From an uncultured Cetobacterium sp. (GTDB lineage Bacteria; Fusobacteriota; Fusobacteriia; Fusobacteriales; Fusobacteriaceae): DNA of 51,744 bases. Below, in pieces: positions 16,650 to 26,789 of this stretch. The stretch lies in NCBI RefSeq assembly GCF_947039425.1, contig NZ_CAMQYW010000002.1:1-51744 (forward strand), read 5' to 3'. A program made the translations under genes and the position numbers. The notes below the pieces were generated by a model. It did no database searches, had not been told where the DNA came from, and worked only from the letters and a program-made list of their open reading frames with translations. Position 1 is the stretch's first letter; the number at the start of each line of letters is the position of its first letter.

Positions 16650-17600
16650 ATGGAAAAATATAAGGAAATAATAGAAGTACAAGTTCAAGGAGAAGATAAA
16701 GGAAAAAGAGTAGATTTTTTTCTATCTGAATATTTAGAAAATACTACGAGAAGTTATATTCAGAAATTAATTGATGAAAAAAATATTGTAATAGATGGAA
16801 AAGAAAAAATCAAAAGTGGAAATAAACTAAAAGGTATAGAAAAAATCTTAGTAAGAATACCACAAGATGAAATGTTAGAAATATTACCAGAAGATATTAA
16901 AATAGATATTGTTTATGAGGATAAAGATATGGTTGTAATAAATAAAGATCCAGGAGTAATAGTGCATCCTGCTCAAGGATATTATACAGGGACTTTAGTT
17001 AATGCAGTTTTATATCATATAAAAGATTTATCAAATATAAATGGAGTAATAAGACCTGGAATTGTTCATAGATTAGATAAAGATACTAGTGGATTGATAA
17101 TAATAGCTAAAAATAATATATCTCATGTTAAATTGACAGAGATGTTTAAAGATAAAACAATAGAAAAAAGATATGTTTGTATATGTAAGGGAAATTTTAA
17201 AAAAGAAATTGGAAGAGTTGAAACTTTAATTGGAAGAGATTCAAAAGATAGAAAAAAAATGGCAGTGGTAACAGAAAATGGAAAAAAAGCAATAAGTAAT
17301 TATAAGGTTCTTGATAGTGTTAATAACTTTTCTTTAGTAGAAGTGGGAATTGAAACAGGAAGAACTCATCAAATTAGAGTTCATATGAAAAGTTTAAATC
17401 ATCCTATTGTTGGAGATTCAGTTTATGGAAGTCCTACAGATATAGCTAAAAGACAGATGTTACACTCATATTTTTTAGAGTTTATTCATCCAATAACAAA
17501 TGAAAAAATAAAGATTCTAGGTGCATTAAAGGATGATTTTTTAAGCGTTTTAAATAAATTAAAACTAAATAAAGAAACAATTTTAGAGTTAAATAAATAA
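16650..17600 (+). CDS. RluA family 23S rRNA pseudouridine synthase (RluD-like)
   Basis: S4 domain plus RPGIVHRLDKDTSGLIIIAKN and GRTHQIRVHM. Confidence 0.93.
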   Translation: MEKYKEIIEVQVQGEDKGKRVDFFLSEYLENTTRSYIQKLIDEKNIVIDGKEKIKSGNKLKGIEKILVRIPQDEMLEILPEDIKIDIVYEDKDMVVINKDPGVIVHPAQGYYTGTLVNAVLYHIKDLSNINGVIRPGIVHRLDKDTSGLIIIAKNNISHVKLTEMFKDKTIEKRYVCICKGNFKKEIGRVETLIGRDSKDRKKMAVVTENGKKAISNYKVLDSVNNFSLVEVGIETGRTHQIRVHMKSLNHPIVGDSVYGSPTDIAKRQMLHSYFLEFIHPITNEKIKILGALKDDFLSVLNKLKLNKETILELNK

Positions 17601-17662
17601 AAGGAAATGATTGGAAAAAATATAACAATAGAAGGTGAATTAAAATAGAAAAGAAAAATATA

Positions 17663-18253
17663 ATGTTGCTTTTTGATTTAGAAAATAAAAATTCTATAGG
17701 AGTTGATGAAGCGGGGAGAGGACCTTTAGCTGGACCAGTAGTAGCAGCTTCAGCAAAACTTATTTGTTACGATGAGAGATTATCAAAGATAAATGATTCT
17801 AAAAAATTGTCAGAAAAAATGAGAGAAGAACTTTTTGATGTTATTTTATCTAATTTTAATATTGGAGTTGGAATAGCAACAGTAGAAGAAATAGATGAAA
17901 AAAATATTTTAAATGCAACTTTTTTAGCTATGAGAAGATCTATAGAAGATCTATCTGAAGATACTAAGTTTGAAAAAGTATTAGTTGATGGTAATCATAA
18001 AATTAGAGAGTATGAATTTGATCAAGAAGCTATTATAAAAGGTGATGGAAAAAGTTTAAATATAGCAGCAGCATCAATTATAGCAAAGGTAACTAGAGAT
18101 AGAATAATGAAGATATTAGATAAAGAATATCCTGGTTATGGACTTGAAAAACATAAAGGTTATGGAACAAAGTATCATAGAGAAATGTTAATAGAAAAAG
18201 GACCTACTAAAATTCACAGAAAAAGTTTTTTAAAGAAAATTTTAGGAGAGTAA
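17663..18253 (+). CDS. rnhB: Ribonuclease HII
   Basis: IGVDEAGRGPLAGPVVAA; NDSKKLSEKMREEL; AAASIIAKVTRDRIM. Confidence 0.95.
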   Translation: MLLFDLENKNSIGVDEAGRGPLAGPVVAASAKLICYDERLSKINDSKKLSEKMREELFDVILSNFNIGVGIATVEEIDEKNILNATFLAMRRSIEDLSEDTKFEKVLVDGNHKIREYEFDQEAIIKGDGKSLNIAAASIIAKVTRDRIMKILDKEYPGYGLEKHKGYGTKYHREMLIEKGPTKIHRKSFLKKILGE

Positions 18254-18256
18254 TAT

Positions 18257-18616
18257 ATGAATACAAGAAGCAAGGGTTATTTATACGAAAGAAAAGCTAA
18301 GGAGTACCTTGAGAGTCTGAAAATAAAAATAATTGAAACAAATTATTATGGATATAAAGGTGAGATAGATTTGATAGGTTATGATTTGGATACCCTTGTT
18401 TTTTTTGAAGTTAAATATAGAAAAAACAAAAATTTTGGTTTGCCACAAGAAGCAATTAATCTAATAAAAAAGAAAAAGATATATTTTACAGCAAAGGATT
18501 ATATAACAAAAAGAAAATTATATGATAAACAAATTAGATTTGATGCAATACTTTTTATTGGAGATGAAATTCAGTGGCTTAAAAATATTATATGGGGTGA
18601 TGAACTTGGAATATAA
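18257..18616 (+). CDS. YraN family (UPF0102) endonuclease-like protein
   Basis: GYLYERKAKEYLE...GEIDLIGYDLDTLVFFEVKYRKN. Confidence 0.9.
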   Translation: MNTRSKGYLYERKAKEYLESLKIKIIETNYYGYKGEIDLIGYDLDTLVFFEVKYRKNKNFGLPQEAINLIKKKKIYFTAKDYITKRKLYDKQIRFDAILFIGDEIQWLKNIIWGDELGI

Positions 18617-18845
18617 ATGCTTGAAATGTGGCAGTGATAAATATATAGTAAAAACTGCAATTATACCAGAAAAAAGCCCAGGCCTAAAAATAGAGATAGG
18701 AACATATTATATAAAAACTTGTGTTGAGTGTGGATATACAGAGTTTTATTCTGCGAAAATAGTTGACAAGGATTTTGAAAAAGAAAAAAAAGAAAAAAAA
18801 GGAAGTAGGTTTGCTAAAAAAACTTCTAAAGAAGTTCCTGTTTGA
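18600..18845 (+). CDS. Zinc-ribbon protein
   Basis: MNLEYKCLKCGSDKY...CVECGYTEFY, two CxxC pairs; start 18600 rather than ORF-track 18522. Confidence 0.75.
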   Translation: MNLEYKCLKCGSDKYIVKTAIIPEKSPGLKIEIGTYYIKTCVECGYTEFYSAKIVDKDFEKEKKEKKGSRFAKKTSKEVPV

Positions 18846-19467
18846 TAATACTTGTTCATTATGTTATTGTGAAATGACAGAAGAAAACTACATATGCAAG
18901 AGGTGTAGAGAAAAACTTAAAAAGATGGGTGAACTTAAAAAAATAGAAAATTTATATTATTTATATTATTATTCAGATATAAATAAAATTATTTATGATT
19001 TAAAATTTTTTAATAGAAAAAATATATCTAGAGATTTGAAAGAAATTATAGAAGTTAATTTAAATAAAATAATAAAAAAAGAGAATATAGATGGCGTAAT
19101 TATTATTCCATCAAGTAATAAAAGAAAAAGAGAACGTGGTTATAATCAAGTTGAAGAACTTTTAAAAGGTATAAATTGTAATATAATAATTTCATTTAGA
19201 TATAAAAATACAAAACAGATGTATAGAATTGTAGAAATAGAAAAAAGAAAAGAAAATGTAAAAGGAATTTTTAAAATAAATGATAATATAGAAGGAAAAA
19301 ATATTTTAATATTTGATGATATAGTAACTACAGGATCTACAATGAATGAGATGAAGAAAATTTTAGAAGAAATGGGAACTAATAAAATAATTTACTTTTC
19401 ATTGAGCGTAGTGAAAGGGTACTTAAAAAAAATAGGAATGAGTGATGATGGAGATATATATAAATAA
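18763..19467 (+). CDS. ComF family phosphoribosyltransferase-like protein (start uncertain; TTG 18763 or TTG 18811)
   Basis: CSLCYCE...ICKRC zinc motif; RERGYNQVEELL; ILIFDDIVTTGSTMNEM. Confidence 0.85.
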   Translation: MTRILKKKKKKKKEVGLLKKLLKKFLFDNTCSLCYCEMTEENYICKRCREKLKKMGELKKIENLYYLYYYSDINKIIYDLKFFNRKNISRDLKEIIEVNLNKIIKKENIDGVIIIPSSNKRKRERGYNQVEELLKGINCNIIISFRYKNTKQMYRIVEIEKRKENVKGIFKINDNIEGKNILIFDDIVTTGSTMNEMKKILEEMGTNKIIYFSLSVVKGYLKKIGMSDDGDIYK

Positions 19468-20035
19468 TAAAAAAAGAGATTTAGGTATAAAAAATGGAAA
19501 ATTAACAACTATACTGGAAAAAATACAAAAATTATTACAATTAGAAAGTAAAATAATAACAGAGCTAAGTATAAATGGAAATGTAGTAAAAGAGGAAGAT
19601 ATACCATTTTTAAAAAAAGTACAGTTGATAGAGATAAAAAGTAAGACAAATAGAGAGGTAATAATAGAGTCGCTATATTATTTTGATAGATATATTCAAG
19701 ATTTTTTTGAAATGCTAGAAAGCGTAGAAGATGAAATAGAGGGATTTAGGATTTATGATGCAGTTGCTTTTGTTGAATGGAGCTTAGGACTTGTATTGTC
19801 AATAAAAGATCATACAAATATCTCTTTGATATATTCAGACTATGATTCTTATGTTGAAGATTATAAAAATAGTGCTGAAAATTTTTTAGAAGCTTTTAAA
19901 AAAGAAGATTATGAAAATGCTGTAGGAATACTTGATATGGAAATAGTAGATTTAATTGAAAACTTTGAAATAAATAGCAAAGATTATTTAAATGAAATTA
20001 TTTTAGAAGAGAGTAGAAAGAATTTTATTAATTAG
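19442..20035 (+). CDS. Conserved-looking hypothetical protein
   Basis: Intact 197 aa acidic ORF in tight linkage between comF-like and tpiA; no family recognised. Confidence 0.65.
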   Translation: MMMEIYINNKKRDLGIKNGKLTTILEKIQKLLQLESKIITELSINGNVVKEEDIPFLKKVQLIEIKSKTNREVIIESLYYFDRYIQDFFEMLESVEDEIEGFRIYDAVAFVEWSLGLVLSIKDHTNISLIYSDYDSYVEDYKNSAENFLEAFKKEDYENAVGILDMEIVDLIENFEINSKDYLNEIILEESRKNFIN

Positions 20036-20139
20036 AGAAAAAAATACTCAAATTTGGATGAAAATATAGACGTAGAGAACCTTGTTAAAAGTTAAAATAA
20101 TATGTTATTATTAAAGAAAAGATTTTAGGAGGAAGTATT

Positions 20140-20892
20140 ATGAGAAAAACTATAATTGCAGGAAATTGGAAGATGAATAAAACTGTAGAAGAAACTAAAT
20201 CTATGCTGATCGAATTAAAAAAATTAATGACAGGAAAAGAAAGTGTAGAAGTTGTAATAGGTGCACCATTTACATCATTAGAATCTGCAGTAAAAGCAGT
20301 AGAGGGATCAAGAATTTCAATAGCAGCTCAAAATATGTATCCAAAATCATCAGGAGCATATACTGGAGAAATTTCACCAGAAATGTTAAAAGACTTAGGT
20401 GTAGAGTATGTTATATTAGGACACTCAGAAAGAAGAGAATATTTTAAAGAAAGTAATGAATTTATAAATGAAAAAGTGAAGTGTGCTTTATCTTATGGAT
20501 TAACACCAATTTTATGTATTGGAGAGAAATTAGAAGATAGAGAAAATGGAAGAACACTTGAAGTAAATGAAAAACAAGTAAGAGAAGGATTGGCAAATTT
20601 AACAAATGAGGAAGCAGTAAAAGTTATTGTTGCATATGAACCTGTATGGGCAATAGGAACTGGGAAAACAGCAACACCTGAAATGGCTCAAGAAACTCAT
20701 AAAGAAATAAGAGAAGTTTTAAAAGCGATGTTTGGTGATACTTCAGAAGAGATTACAATTCAGTATGGTGGGTCAATGAATGCAAAAAATGCAAAAGAGT
20801 TACTTGCGATGAATGATATAGATGGTGGATTAGTAGGAGGAGCTTCTTTAGAAGCTGGGTCATTTATTGAGATAATAAAAGCAGGATTATAG
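20140..20892 (+). CDS. tpiA: Triosephosphate isomerase
   Basis: AGNWKMNKT; GHSERREYF; AYEPVWAIGTGKTA. Confidence 0.97.
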   Translation: MRKTIIAGNWKMNKTVEETKSMLIELKKLMTGKESVEVVIGAPFTSLESAVKAVEGSRISIAAQNMYPKSSGAYTGEISPEMLKDLGVEYVILGHSERREYFKESNEFINEKVKCALSYGLTPILCIGEKLEDRENGRTLEVNEKQVREGLANLTNEEAVKVIVAYEPVWAIGTGKTATPEMAQETHKEIREVLKAMFGDTSEEITIQYGGSMNAKNAKELLAMNDIDGGLVGGASLEAGSFIEIIKAGL

Positions 20893-20910
20893 AAGTTAAG
20901 GAGGAAGAAG

Positions 20911-22431
20911 ATGGCAAAAAAACCTTTAATGTTAATGATATTGGATGGTTGGGGATGTAATCCTAATAAAGATGAGAAAAATGCAATAAAAGAAGCTCAT
21001 CCAGAAAATTTTATAAGACTTTATAATAAATATCCACATACATTTTTAAAAGCATCAGGAGAAGCTGTTGGTCTTCCAGATGGACAGATGGGTAATTCAG
21101 AAGTTGGGCATTTGAATTTAGGAGCAGGAAGAGTTATTTATCAACCATTAGTTGAGATTTCAAAAGAGATAAGAGATGGAGAATTTTTTGAAAAAGAAGA
21201 AATAATCAGTGCTTTTAATTATGCTAAAGAAAATGATAAAAAAATTCACTTTATTGGATTAACATCGAATGGTGGAGTTCATTCTCATATAACGCATCTT
21301 TATGGACTTTTAGAAATGGCAAAGAAAAAAGATCTTTCTAAAGTAAGCGTACATACATTTATGGATGGAAGAGATACTGCTCCAGATTCAGGAGTTAAAT
21401 TTATAAAAGAATTAGAAGAAAAAATATTAGAGATAGGAGTTGGTAAAATAGCTTCTATGTCTGGAAGATATTATGCTATGGACAGAGATAATAACTGGGA
21501 TCGTATTGAAAAAGCTTATAATGCTATAGTTGGTATTGATGAAGTAGTATCAGAGACTCCAATTGAAACTCTAGAAAAATCATATGCAGAAAAAATAACA
21601 GACGAATTTGTTTTACCTGTTTTATTTGATAAAGAGGGAGCTATATCAGAAGGAGATGTAGTTATAAATTTCAATTTTAGACCAGATAGAGCTAGAGAGA
21701 TAACAAGAGCTTTGAATGATAAAGAATTTTCAGGATTTAAAAGAAAATACTTAAATTTACAATACTATTGTATGAGACAGTATGATTCAACTATAGATGC
21801 TTTTACTATATATCATGATAGAGAAATAGTAAATACTTTAGGAGAAGTGATCTCTAAAAATGGATTAACTCAACTAAGAACAGCAGAAACAGAAAAATAT
21901 GCTCATGTAACTTTTTTCTTTAACGGAGGAAAAGAAAGTGAATTTAAAGGAGAGGGAAGAAAATTAATAGCTTCACCAAAAGTAGCTACATATGATTTAC
22001 AACCTGAAATGTCAGCTCCAGAATTAACAAAGGCAGTTTTAGAAATTTTAGAAAAAAATGAATATGATGTGATGGTTATGAACTATGCAAATCCAGATAT
22101 GGTAGGTCATACAGGAGTATTTTCAGCAGCTATGCAAGCTATAAAAGTTGTAGATGAAAATATGGCTAAAGTAGTTAATAAAATATTAGAATTAGATGGA
22201 ACTATATTAATAACTGCAGATCATGGAAATGCTGAAAAAATGGAAGATCCAAAAACTCATAATGCTTTCACAGCTCATACAACATACGAAGTTCCTATGA
22301 TTTATGTATCTAATCATTTTAAAGGGGAATTAAATTTAGGAAAACTTGCAGATATTGCTCCAACTATGTTAGATATTTTAAATATAAAGAAACCAAAAGA
22401 GATGAATGGTGAGTCTTTAATAAAAAAATAA
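20911..22431 (+). CDS. gpmI: 2,3-bisphosphoglycerate-independent phosphoglycerate mutase
   Basis: LMILDGWG; GNSEVGHLNLGAGR; TADHGNAEKM. Confidence 0.97.
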   Translation: MAKKPLMLMILDGWGCNPNKDEKNAIKEAHPENFIRLYNKYPHTFLKASGEAVGLPDGQMGNSEVGHLNLGAGRVIYQPLVEISKEIRDGEFFEKEEIISAFNYAKENDKKIHFIGLTSNGGVHSHITHLYGLLEMAKKKDLSKVSVHTFMDGRDTAPDSGVKFIKELEEKILEIGVGKIASMSGRYYAMDRDNNWDRIEKAYNAIVGIDEVVSETPIETLEKSYAEKITDEFVLPVLFDKEGAISEGDVVINFNFRPDRAREITRALNDKEFSGFKRKYLNLQYYCMRQYDSTIDAFTIYHDREIVNTLGEVISKNGLTQLRTAETEKYAHVTFFFNGGKESEFKGEGRKLIASPKVATYDLQPEMSAPELTKAVLEILEKNEYDVMVMNYANPDMVGHTGVFSAAMQAIKVVDENMAKVVNKILELDGTILITADHGNAEKMEDPKTHNAFTAHTTYEVPMIYVSNHFKGELNLGKLADIAPTMLDILNIKKPKEMNGESLIKK

Positions 22432-22432
22432 G

Positions 22433-22461
22433 TTGACATAAAAAATAAAAGATGTTAGTAT
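22433..22461 (+). promoter_or_regulatory. Promoter of lysine riboswitch transcript
   Basis: TTGACA, 17-bp spacer, TAGTAT. Confidence 0.75.
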
Positions 22462-22485
22462 AAACAAAGTTTCTAAAAATAATAT

Positions 22486-22659
22486 TTTAGGTAGAGGTTG
22501 CAGATGACAACAGTAATTTAAGGGAGTTCACAGACAAAGAACTTAAATGAAAGGGGATTTTGCCGAAATAAAAAATAGGTTGAAGTTTTTTATTGGGTGT
22601 ATAAATAATATTTATACAACTGTCATTAAAAAGGGATTTTTAATGTTGAGCTATCCAAA
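22486..22659 (+). promoter_or_regulatory. Lysine riboswitch (L box)
   Basis: Conserved segments AGAGGTTGCAG, AACAGTA, GAAAGGGG...GCCGAA, TTGGGTGT...ACTGTCA, GTTGAGCTATCC; P4 hairpin TGTATAAATA/TATTTATACA. Confidence 0.92.
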
Positions 22660-22681
22660 GTTTGTAATATACTTACAGATT

Positions 22682-22716
22682 AGCTACCGTATCATCATAA
22701 TACGGTAGCTTTTATT
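22682..22716 (+). terminator. Riboswitch-controlled terminator
   Basis: AGCTACCGTAT-catcata-ATACGGTAGCTTTT. Confidence 0.85.
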
Positions 22717-22761
22717 TTGCCTAAAATTATGGAACTAAAAAATTGGGAGGTTTTAGGGAAA

Positions 22762-24219
22762 ATGAATGGGATTTTAGAATTATTAAAGTTAAGTCCAGTA
22801 GGAGTGTTAGCAACACTTATGTTTTTTGGATACGATGCACTGATTGCAGCACCACTTGCAACAGTATATGCAGCATTAGTTGCTGTAATTGTAGAGAGAA
22901 GAAGTATGAATGAACTTATGGATGCAGTAATAACAAATGCAAGAGAGATGCAAGTGGCTTTTTATATACTTATGGTTGCTTATGCAATGGCTGAGGTATT
23001 TATGTCTACAGGAGTTGGAGCATCAATTATAAATTTAGCCTTAAATGTAGGATTAACAGGAAGATCAGTTGCAGTAGTAGGAGTAATTGTAACTTCTGTT
23101 TTATCAATAGCAACAGGAACAAGTTGGGGAACTTTTGCCGCATGTGCTCCAATATTCTTATGGCTTAATCATATAGTTGGAGGGAATATATCTTTAACTG
23201 TAGGAGCTATTGCTGGAGGAGCTTGTTTTGGAGATAATATTGGATTAATTTCAGATACAACAATAGTTAGTTCTGGAATTCAAAGAGTGGAAGTTATTAA
23301 AAGAATTAGACATCAAGGATTCTGGTCAGGATTAGTTTTAATACTTGGAATAATTGCTTTTTATATAGCGGGAATAGTTATGGATCTTCCAACAACATCA
23401 GGACATGCAGCAGCAGCAATTGCTCAAATACCAGATAATGTCTGGAAAGTTTTAGCTGAAAAAAGAGAATCAGCAGTTATTTTATTAAATCAAGTTAAAA
23501 CTGGTGTTCCAACATACATGATAGTTCCTTTAATTCTTGTATTAATTTGTGCGATTAGAGGAATGACAACATTACTATGTTTATTTGTAGGTATTTTTTC
23601 AGCATATTTACTTGGAACTTTTGCAGGAACAATAACAGATACAAAAACATTTTTAAATATGATAATGTCTGGATTTGCCGGAGCAGGATCATGGGTTATA
23701 GTTATGATGATGTGGATTGCAGCATTTGGTGGAATAATGAAACTTATGGATGCCTTTAGACCTCTATCAAATTTAATTATAAAGATATCTAAAAATGTAA
23801 GACAATTAATGTTTTATAATGGAGTATTGTCTATATTAGGAAATGCTGGTCTTGCAGATGAAATGGCACAAATTGTAACTATAGGACCAATTATAAAAGA
23901 GATAGTTGATAAAAATGTAGAAGGTTCACCAGAAGATATGGAGAAGTTAAGACTTAGAAATGCTACGTTTAGTGATGCACTTGGAGTTTTCGGATCACAA
24001 CTTATACCTTGGCATGTATATATTGGATTTTATCTAGGAATTATTCAAGCAGTATATCCGTTATATACATTTACTGCAGGTAACATTATAAAATATAATT
24101 TTTTAGCAATGATTGCAGTATCTACAATATTACTAGCAACTTTAACAGGATTAGATAGATTTATTCCGAAGTTTGGATTACCGAGTGAACCTCAAGTTAA
24201 ATTAAAAAACAAAAAATAA
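22762..24219 (+). CDS. NhaC-family Na+/H+ antiporter-type transporter, predicted lysine transporter (LysW-like)
   Basis: Multi-TM protein with SIATGTSWGTFAACAPI and GGACFGDNIGLISDTTI; directly under a lysine riboswitch; ATG 22762 after GGGAGG. Confidence 0.85.
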   Translation: MNGILELLKLSPVGVLATLMFFGYDALIAAPLATVYAALVAVIVERRSMNELMDAVITNAREMQVAFYILMVAYAMAEVFMSTGVGASIINLALNVGLTGRSVAVVGVIVTSVLSIATGTSWGTFAACAPIFLWLNHIVGGNISLTVGAIAGGACFGDNIGLISDTTIVSSGIQRVEVIKRIRHQGFWSGLVLILGIIAFYIAGIVMDLPTTSGHAAAAIAQIPDNVWKVLAEKRESAVILLNQVKTGVPTYMIVPLILVLICAIRGMTTLLCLFVGIFSAYLLGTFAGTITDTKTFLNMIMSGFAGAGSWVIVMMMWIAAFGGIMKLMDAFRPLSNLIIKISKNVRQLMFYNGVLSILGNAGLADEMAQIVTIGPIIKEIVDKNVEGSPEDMEKLRLRNATFSDALGVFGSQLIPWHVYIGFYLGIIQAVYPLYTFTAGNIIKYNFLAMIAVSTILLATLTGLDRFIPKFGLPSEPQVKLKNKK

Positions 24220-24225
24220 ATTGAG

Positions 24226-24252
24226 ACTCTATAGGAAACTATAGAGTTTTTT
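24226..24252 (+). terminator. Rho-independent terminator
   Basis: ACTCTATAG-GAAA-CTATAGAGTTTTTT. Confidence 0.88.
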
Positions 24253-24261
24253 ATTTAACTT

Positions 24262-24290
24262 TTGACAATTTAAATAAATTATATTATAAC
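24262..24290 (+). promoter_or_regulatory. Promoter of polysaccharide deacetylase gene
   Basis: TTGACA, 17-bp spacer, TATAAC. Confidence 0.65.
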
Positions 24291-24324
24291 TAAGAGAATG
24301 AAAAAATAAAAAAAGGAGGTAAAA

Positions 24325-25344
24325 ATGATAACAATTTCACTTATTTTAATAATAATTGCAATAATAATAACAGAAAAAAGGGGAATTCCTTGGTTTTTGT
24401 ATCATCATATAGGAGAAAATGGAGTTTCAAAAGAATGGTTTGAAGAACATTTGAAAATTATAGATAGATTAAAGATGAAGACACTTAGAAATAGAGATGT
24501 TAAAACTAGTTTAGAAGAAAAAGGTAAATTAGATAAAAATAGTATCTTATTAACATTTGATGATGGATATTATAACAATTATAAATATGCACATCCACTA
24601 TTAAAAAAATATAATATGAAAGCAACAATATATTTAAACACAGCTTACATGGAAGATGAAAAAAATAGAAAGTTTGAATATTTAAGTTGGAAAGAGATTG
24701 AAGAGATGTCAGAAAGTGGTGTTTGGGATATACAATTACACTCACATAGACATATGCCAATTTTTGTGAATATTAATTTAGAAAGAGTAGTAGAAGAAAA
24801 AGATTTGTTAGATAGAGATATTCAATATTTATATTCTGGAAAAGCAAAAATAGGATATCCAATTTTAGGTAAAAGAGGGGAATATTCATCAAAAGGGATA
24901 ATAGTTACAGAACATGCAGCAGAAAAATTTAAAAATTTTTATGATAACTTAAATTTAGAATATTCAGAAAAAATAAAAGAGTGTCAAAAATATATAGATA
25001 CCAGTTTAAAAGATTGGTTTAAATATGAAGATGATACAATGGCAGAAAGAAGAATATCAATGGATTTAGATGAAAATATAAGAAAAATAAAAGAACATTG
25101 CAGAATAACTCCTACATTTTTTTGCTGGCCATGGGGACATAAGAATAAAATGACAGTAGATATTATGAAAAGAAAGGGAATATATGGCTTTGTAACTACA
25201 AGAAAAGGAACTAATAGTTTAAAAATAGATGTAGAAAATATAAAAAGAGTAGAGCTTAGAAAATTTACACCACTTAAATTTAAATTAAATGTTCTGGTTA
25301 CAAGAAATTACTTCTTAGGAAGAGTGTATCAGTTATTATCTTAA
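24325..25344 (+). CDS. Polysaccharide deacetylase family protein
   Basis: N-terminal TM segment; LLTFDDGYYNNYKYA; LHSHRHMP; FFCWPWG. Confidence 0.9.
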   Translation: MITISLILIIIAIIITEKRGIPWFLYHHIGENGVSKEWFEEHLKIIDRLKMKTLRNRDVKTSLEEKGKLDKNSILLTFDDGYYNNYKYAHPLLKKYNMKATIYLNTAYMEDEKNRKFEYLSWKEIEEMSESGVWDIQLHSHRHMPIFVNINLERVVEEKDLLDRDIQYLYSGKAKIGYPILGKRGEYSSKGIIVTEHAAEKFKNFYDNLNLEYSEKIKECQKYIDTSLKDWFKYEDDTMAERRISMDLDENIRKIKEHCRITPTFFCWPWGHKNKMTVDIMKRKGIYGFVTTRKGTNSLKIDVENIKRVELRKFTPLKFKLNVLVTRNYFLGRVYQLLS

Positions 25345-25360
25345 AATTTAAGGAGGGAAA

Positions 25361-26122
25361 ATGATATCAGTAGGAATTATAACGTATAATGAAGAATTTA
25401 GATTAGGAAGAACATTAGAAGCAGTAAAAGAGTTTGCAGATGAGATAGTTATAGTAGATAGCTTTAGTACAGATAATACAATAGAAATTGCAAGAGAATA
25501 CGGAGCACGAATATTTCAAAGAGAATGGATAGGATATGGCGATCAAAAAAATTATGTTATAGAAAAGTGTCAAGGAGATTGGATTCTTTTAATTGATGCA
25601 GATGAAGTTATTATAAAAGAGTTAAAAGAAGAAATTAAAAATATAACTTATAAAAATGAAAAAACAGTATATGAAATTCCATTTAATAGTGTTTGTTTTG
25701 GAAAAAGAATAAGATTTGGAGGTTGGAGTGGAAGCTCTAGAATTAGACTTTTTAAAAAAAATAGTGGAAAGTATTCTTTAGATAAAGTTCATGAAAAATT
25801 TATAACGACAGAAAGAATAGGGAAATTGAAAAAAAGAATAGATCATTATACATATGAAGATTATGAAGATTATTTAAACAAATTTAATAGATATACTGGA
25901 GAGGGAGCTCAAGTTGCTTTTGAAAAGGGAAAAAAAGCAGGGTTATTCAATATATTATTAAATCCTATTTTTAAATTTATTAGAATGTATATATTTAGGT
26001 TGGGGGTATTAGACGGAGTAGAGGGATTGGTTTTAGCAGTGTCTAGTGCAATGTATACAAGTGTAAAATATGTTAAATTAAGAAACTTAACAATGGATTA
26101 TAATGAATTTAAAAATAGATAG
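25361..26122 (+). CDS. Glycosyltransferase family 2 (WaaE/KdtX-like)
   Basis: SVGIITYNEEFRLGRTLEAVKEFADEIVIVDSFSTDNT; DADEV; WSGSSRIRLFKK. Confidence 0.9.
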   Translation: MISVGIITYNEEFRLGRTLEAVKEFADEIVIVDSFSTDNTIEIAREYGARIFQREWIGYGDQKNYVIEKCQGDWILLIDADEVIIKELKEEIKNITYKNEKTVYEIPFNSVCFGKRIRFGGWSGSSRIRLFKKNSGKYSLDKVHEKFITTERIGKLKKRIDHYTYEDYEDYLNKFNRYTGEGAQVAFEKGKKAGLFNILLNPIFKFIRMYIFRLGVLDGVEGLVLAVSSAMYTSVKYVKLRNLTMDYNEFKNR

Positions 26123-26129
26123 ATATAAA

Positions 26130-26167
26130 GAATAACAGAAAGAGATTAATCTTTCTGTTATTTTTTT
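26130..26167 (+). terminator. Rho-independent terminator
   Basis: AATAACAGAAAGA-gatta-ATCTTTCTGTTATTTTTTT. Confidence 0.88.
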
Positions 26168-26183
26168 AAAAGAAGGAGGGAAT

Positions 26184-26789
26184 ATGATAAAAATAGAGAA
26201 TTTATCTATAAGTTTTGATAATAAAAAAGTAATTGATAACTTGAATTTAACAATAAAAAAAGGAGAAAAAATAATACTTAATTCATCTTCTGGATCTGGT
26301 AAAACAAGTTTTTTAAGAGTATTGCAAGGATTTATTTTAAATTATAGTGGAGAAATAAAAATTTGCAATTTGAATTTAAATGAAAAAAATATAAAAGAGA
26401 TTAGAAGTAATATATCTTATGTAAGTCAAAGAGTAGAGTTACCTCAAGGAAAAGTAAAGGATATTTTAAAAATGATTTTTAATTATTCTGTAAATAGAGG
26501 GATAGAAGTAAAAGAATTAGAAAAAAAATTACAAGAGTTTAATTTAGATAAAGAGATTTTAGAAAGAGATACTAAACAAATATCAGGTGGAGAGAGACAG
26601 AGAATAGGATTTATTATTTCTTTATATTTAAATAGAGAAATTTGGCTTTTAGATGAGATTACAGCTTCTTTAGATTTTAATATGAAGAAAAAAGTAGAAG
26701 AGTATATTTTAAATAGTGATAAAACTATAATTTTAGTATCTCATGATGAGAATTGGGATTTGTCAAAATTTAAAGAGGTGAAATGGTGA
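26184..26789 (+). CDS. ABC transporter ATP-binding protein (FetA-like)
   Basis: SSSGSGKTSFLRVL Walker A; ISGGERQRIGFI signature; WLLDEITASLD Walker B. Confidence 0.9.
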   Translation: MIKIENLSISFDNKKVIDNLNLTIKKGEKIILNSSSGSGKTSFLRVLQGFILNYSGEIKICNLNLNEKNIKEIRSNISYVSQRVELPQGKVKDILKMIFNYSVNRGIEVKELEKKLQEFNLDKEILERDTKQISGGERQRIGFIISLYLNREIWLLDEITASLDFNMKKKVEEYILNSDKTIILVSHDENWDLSKFKEVKW

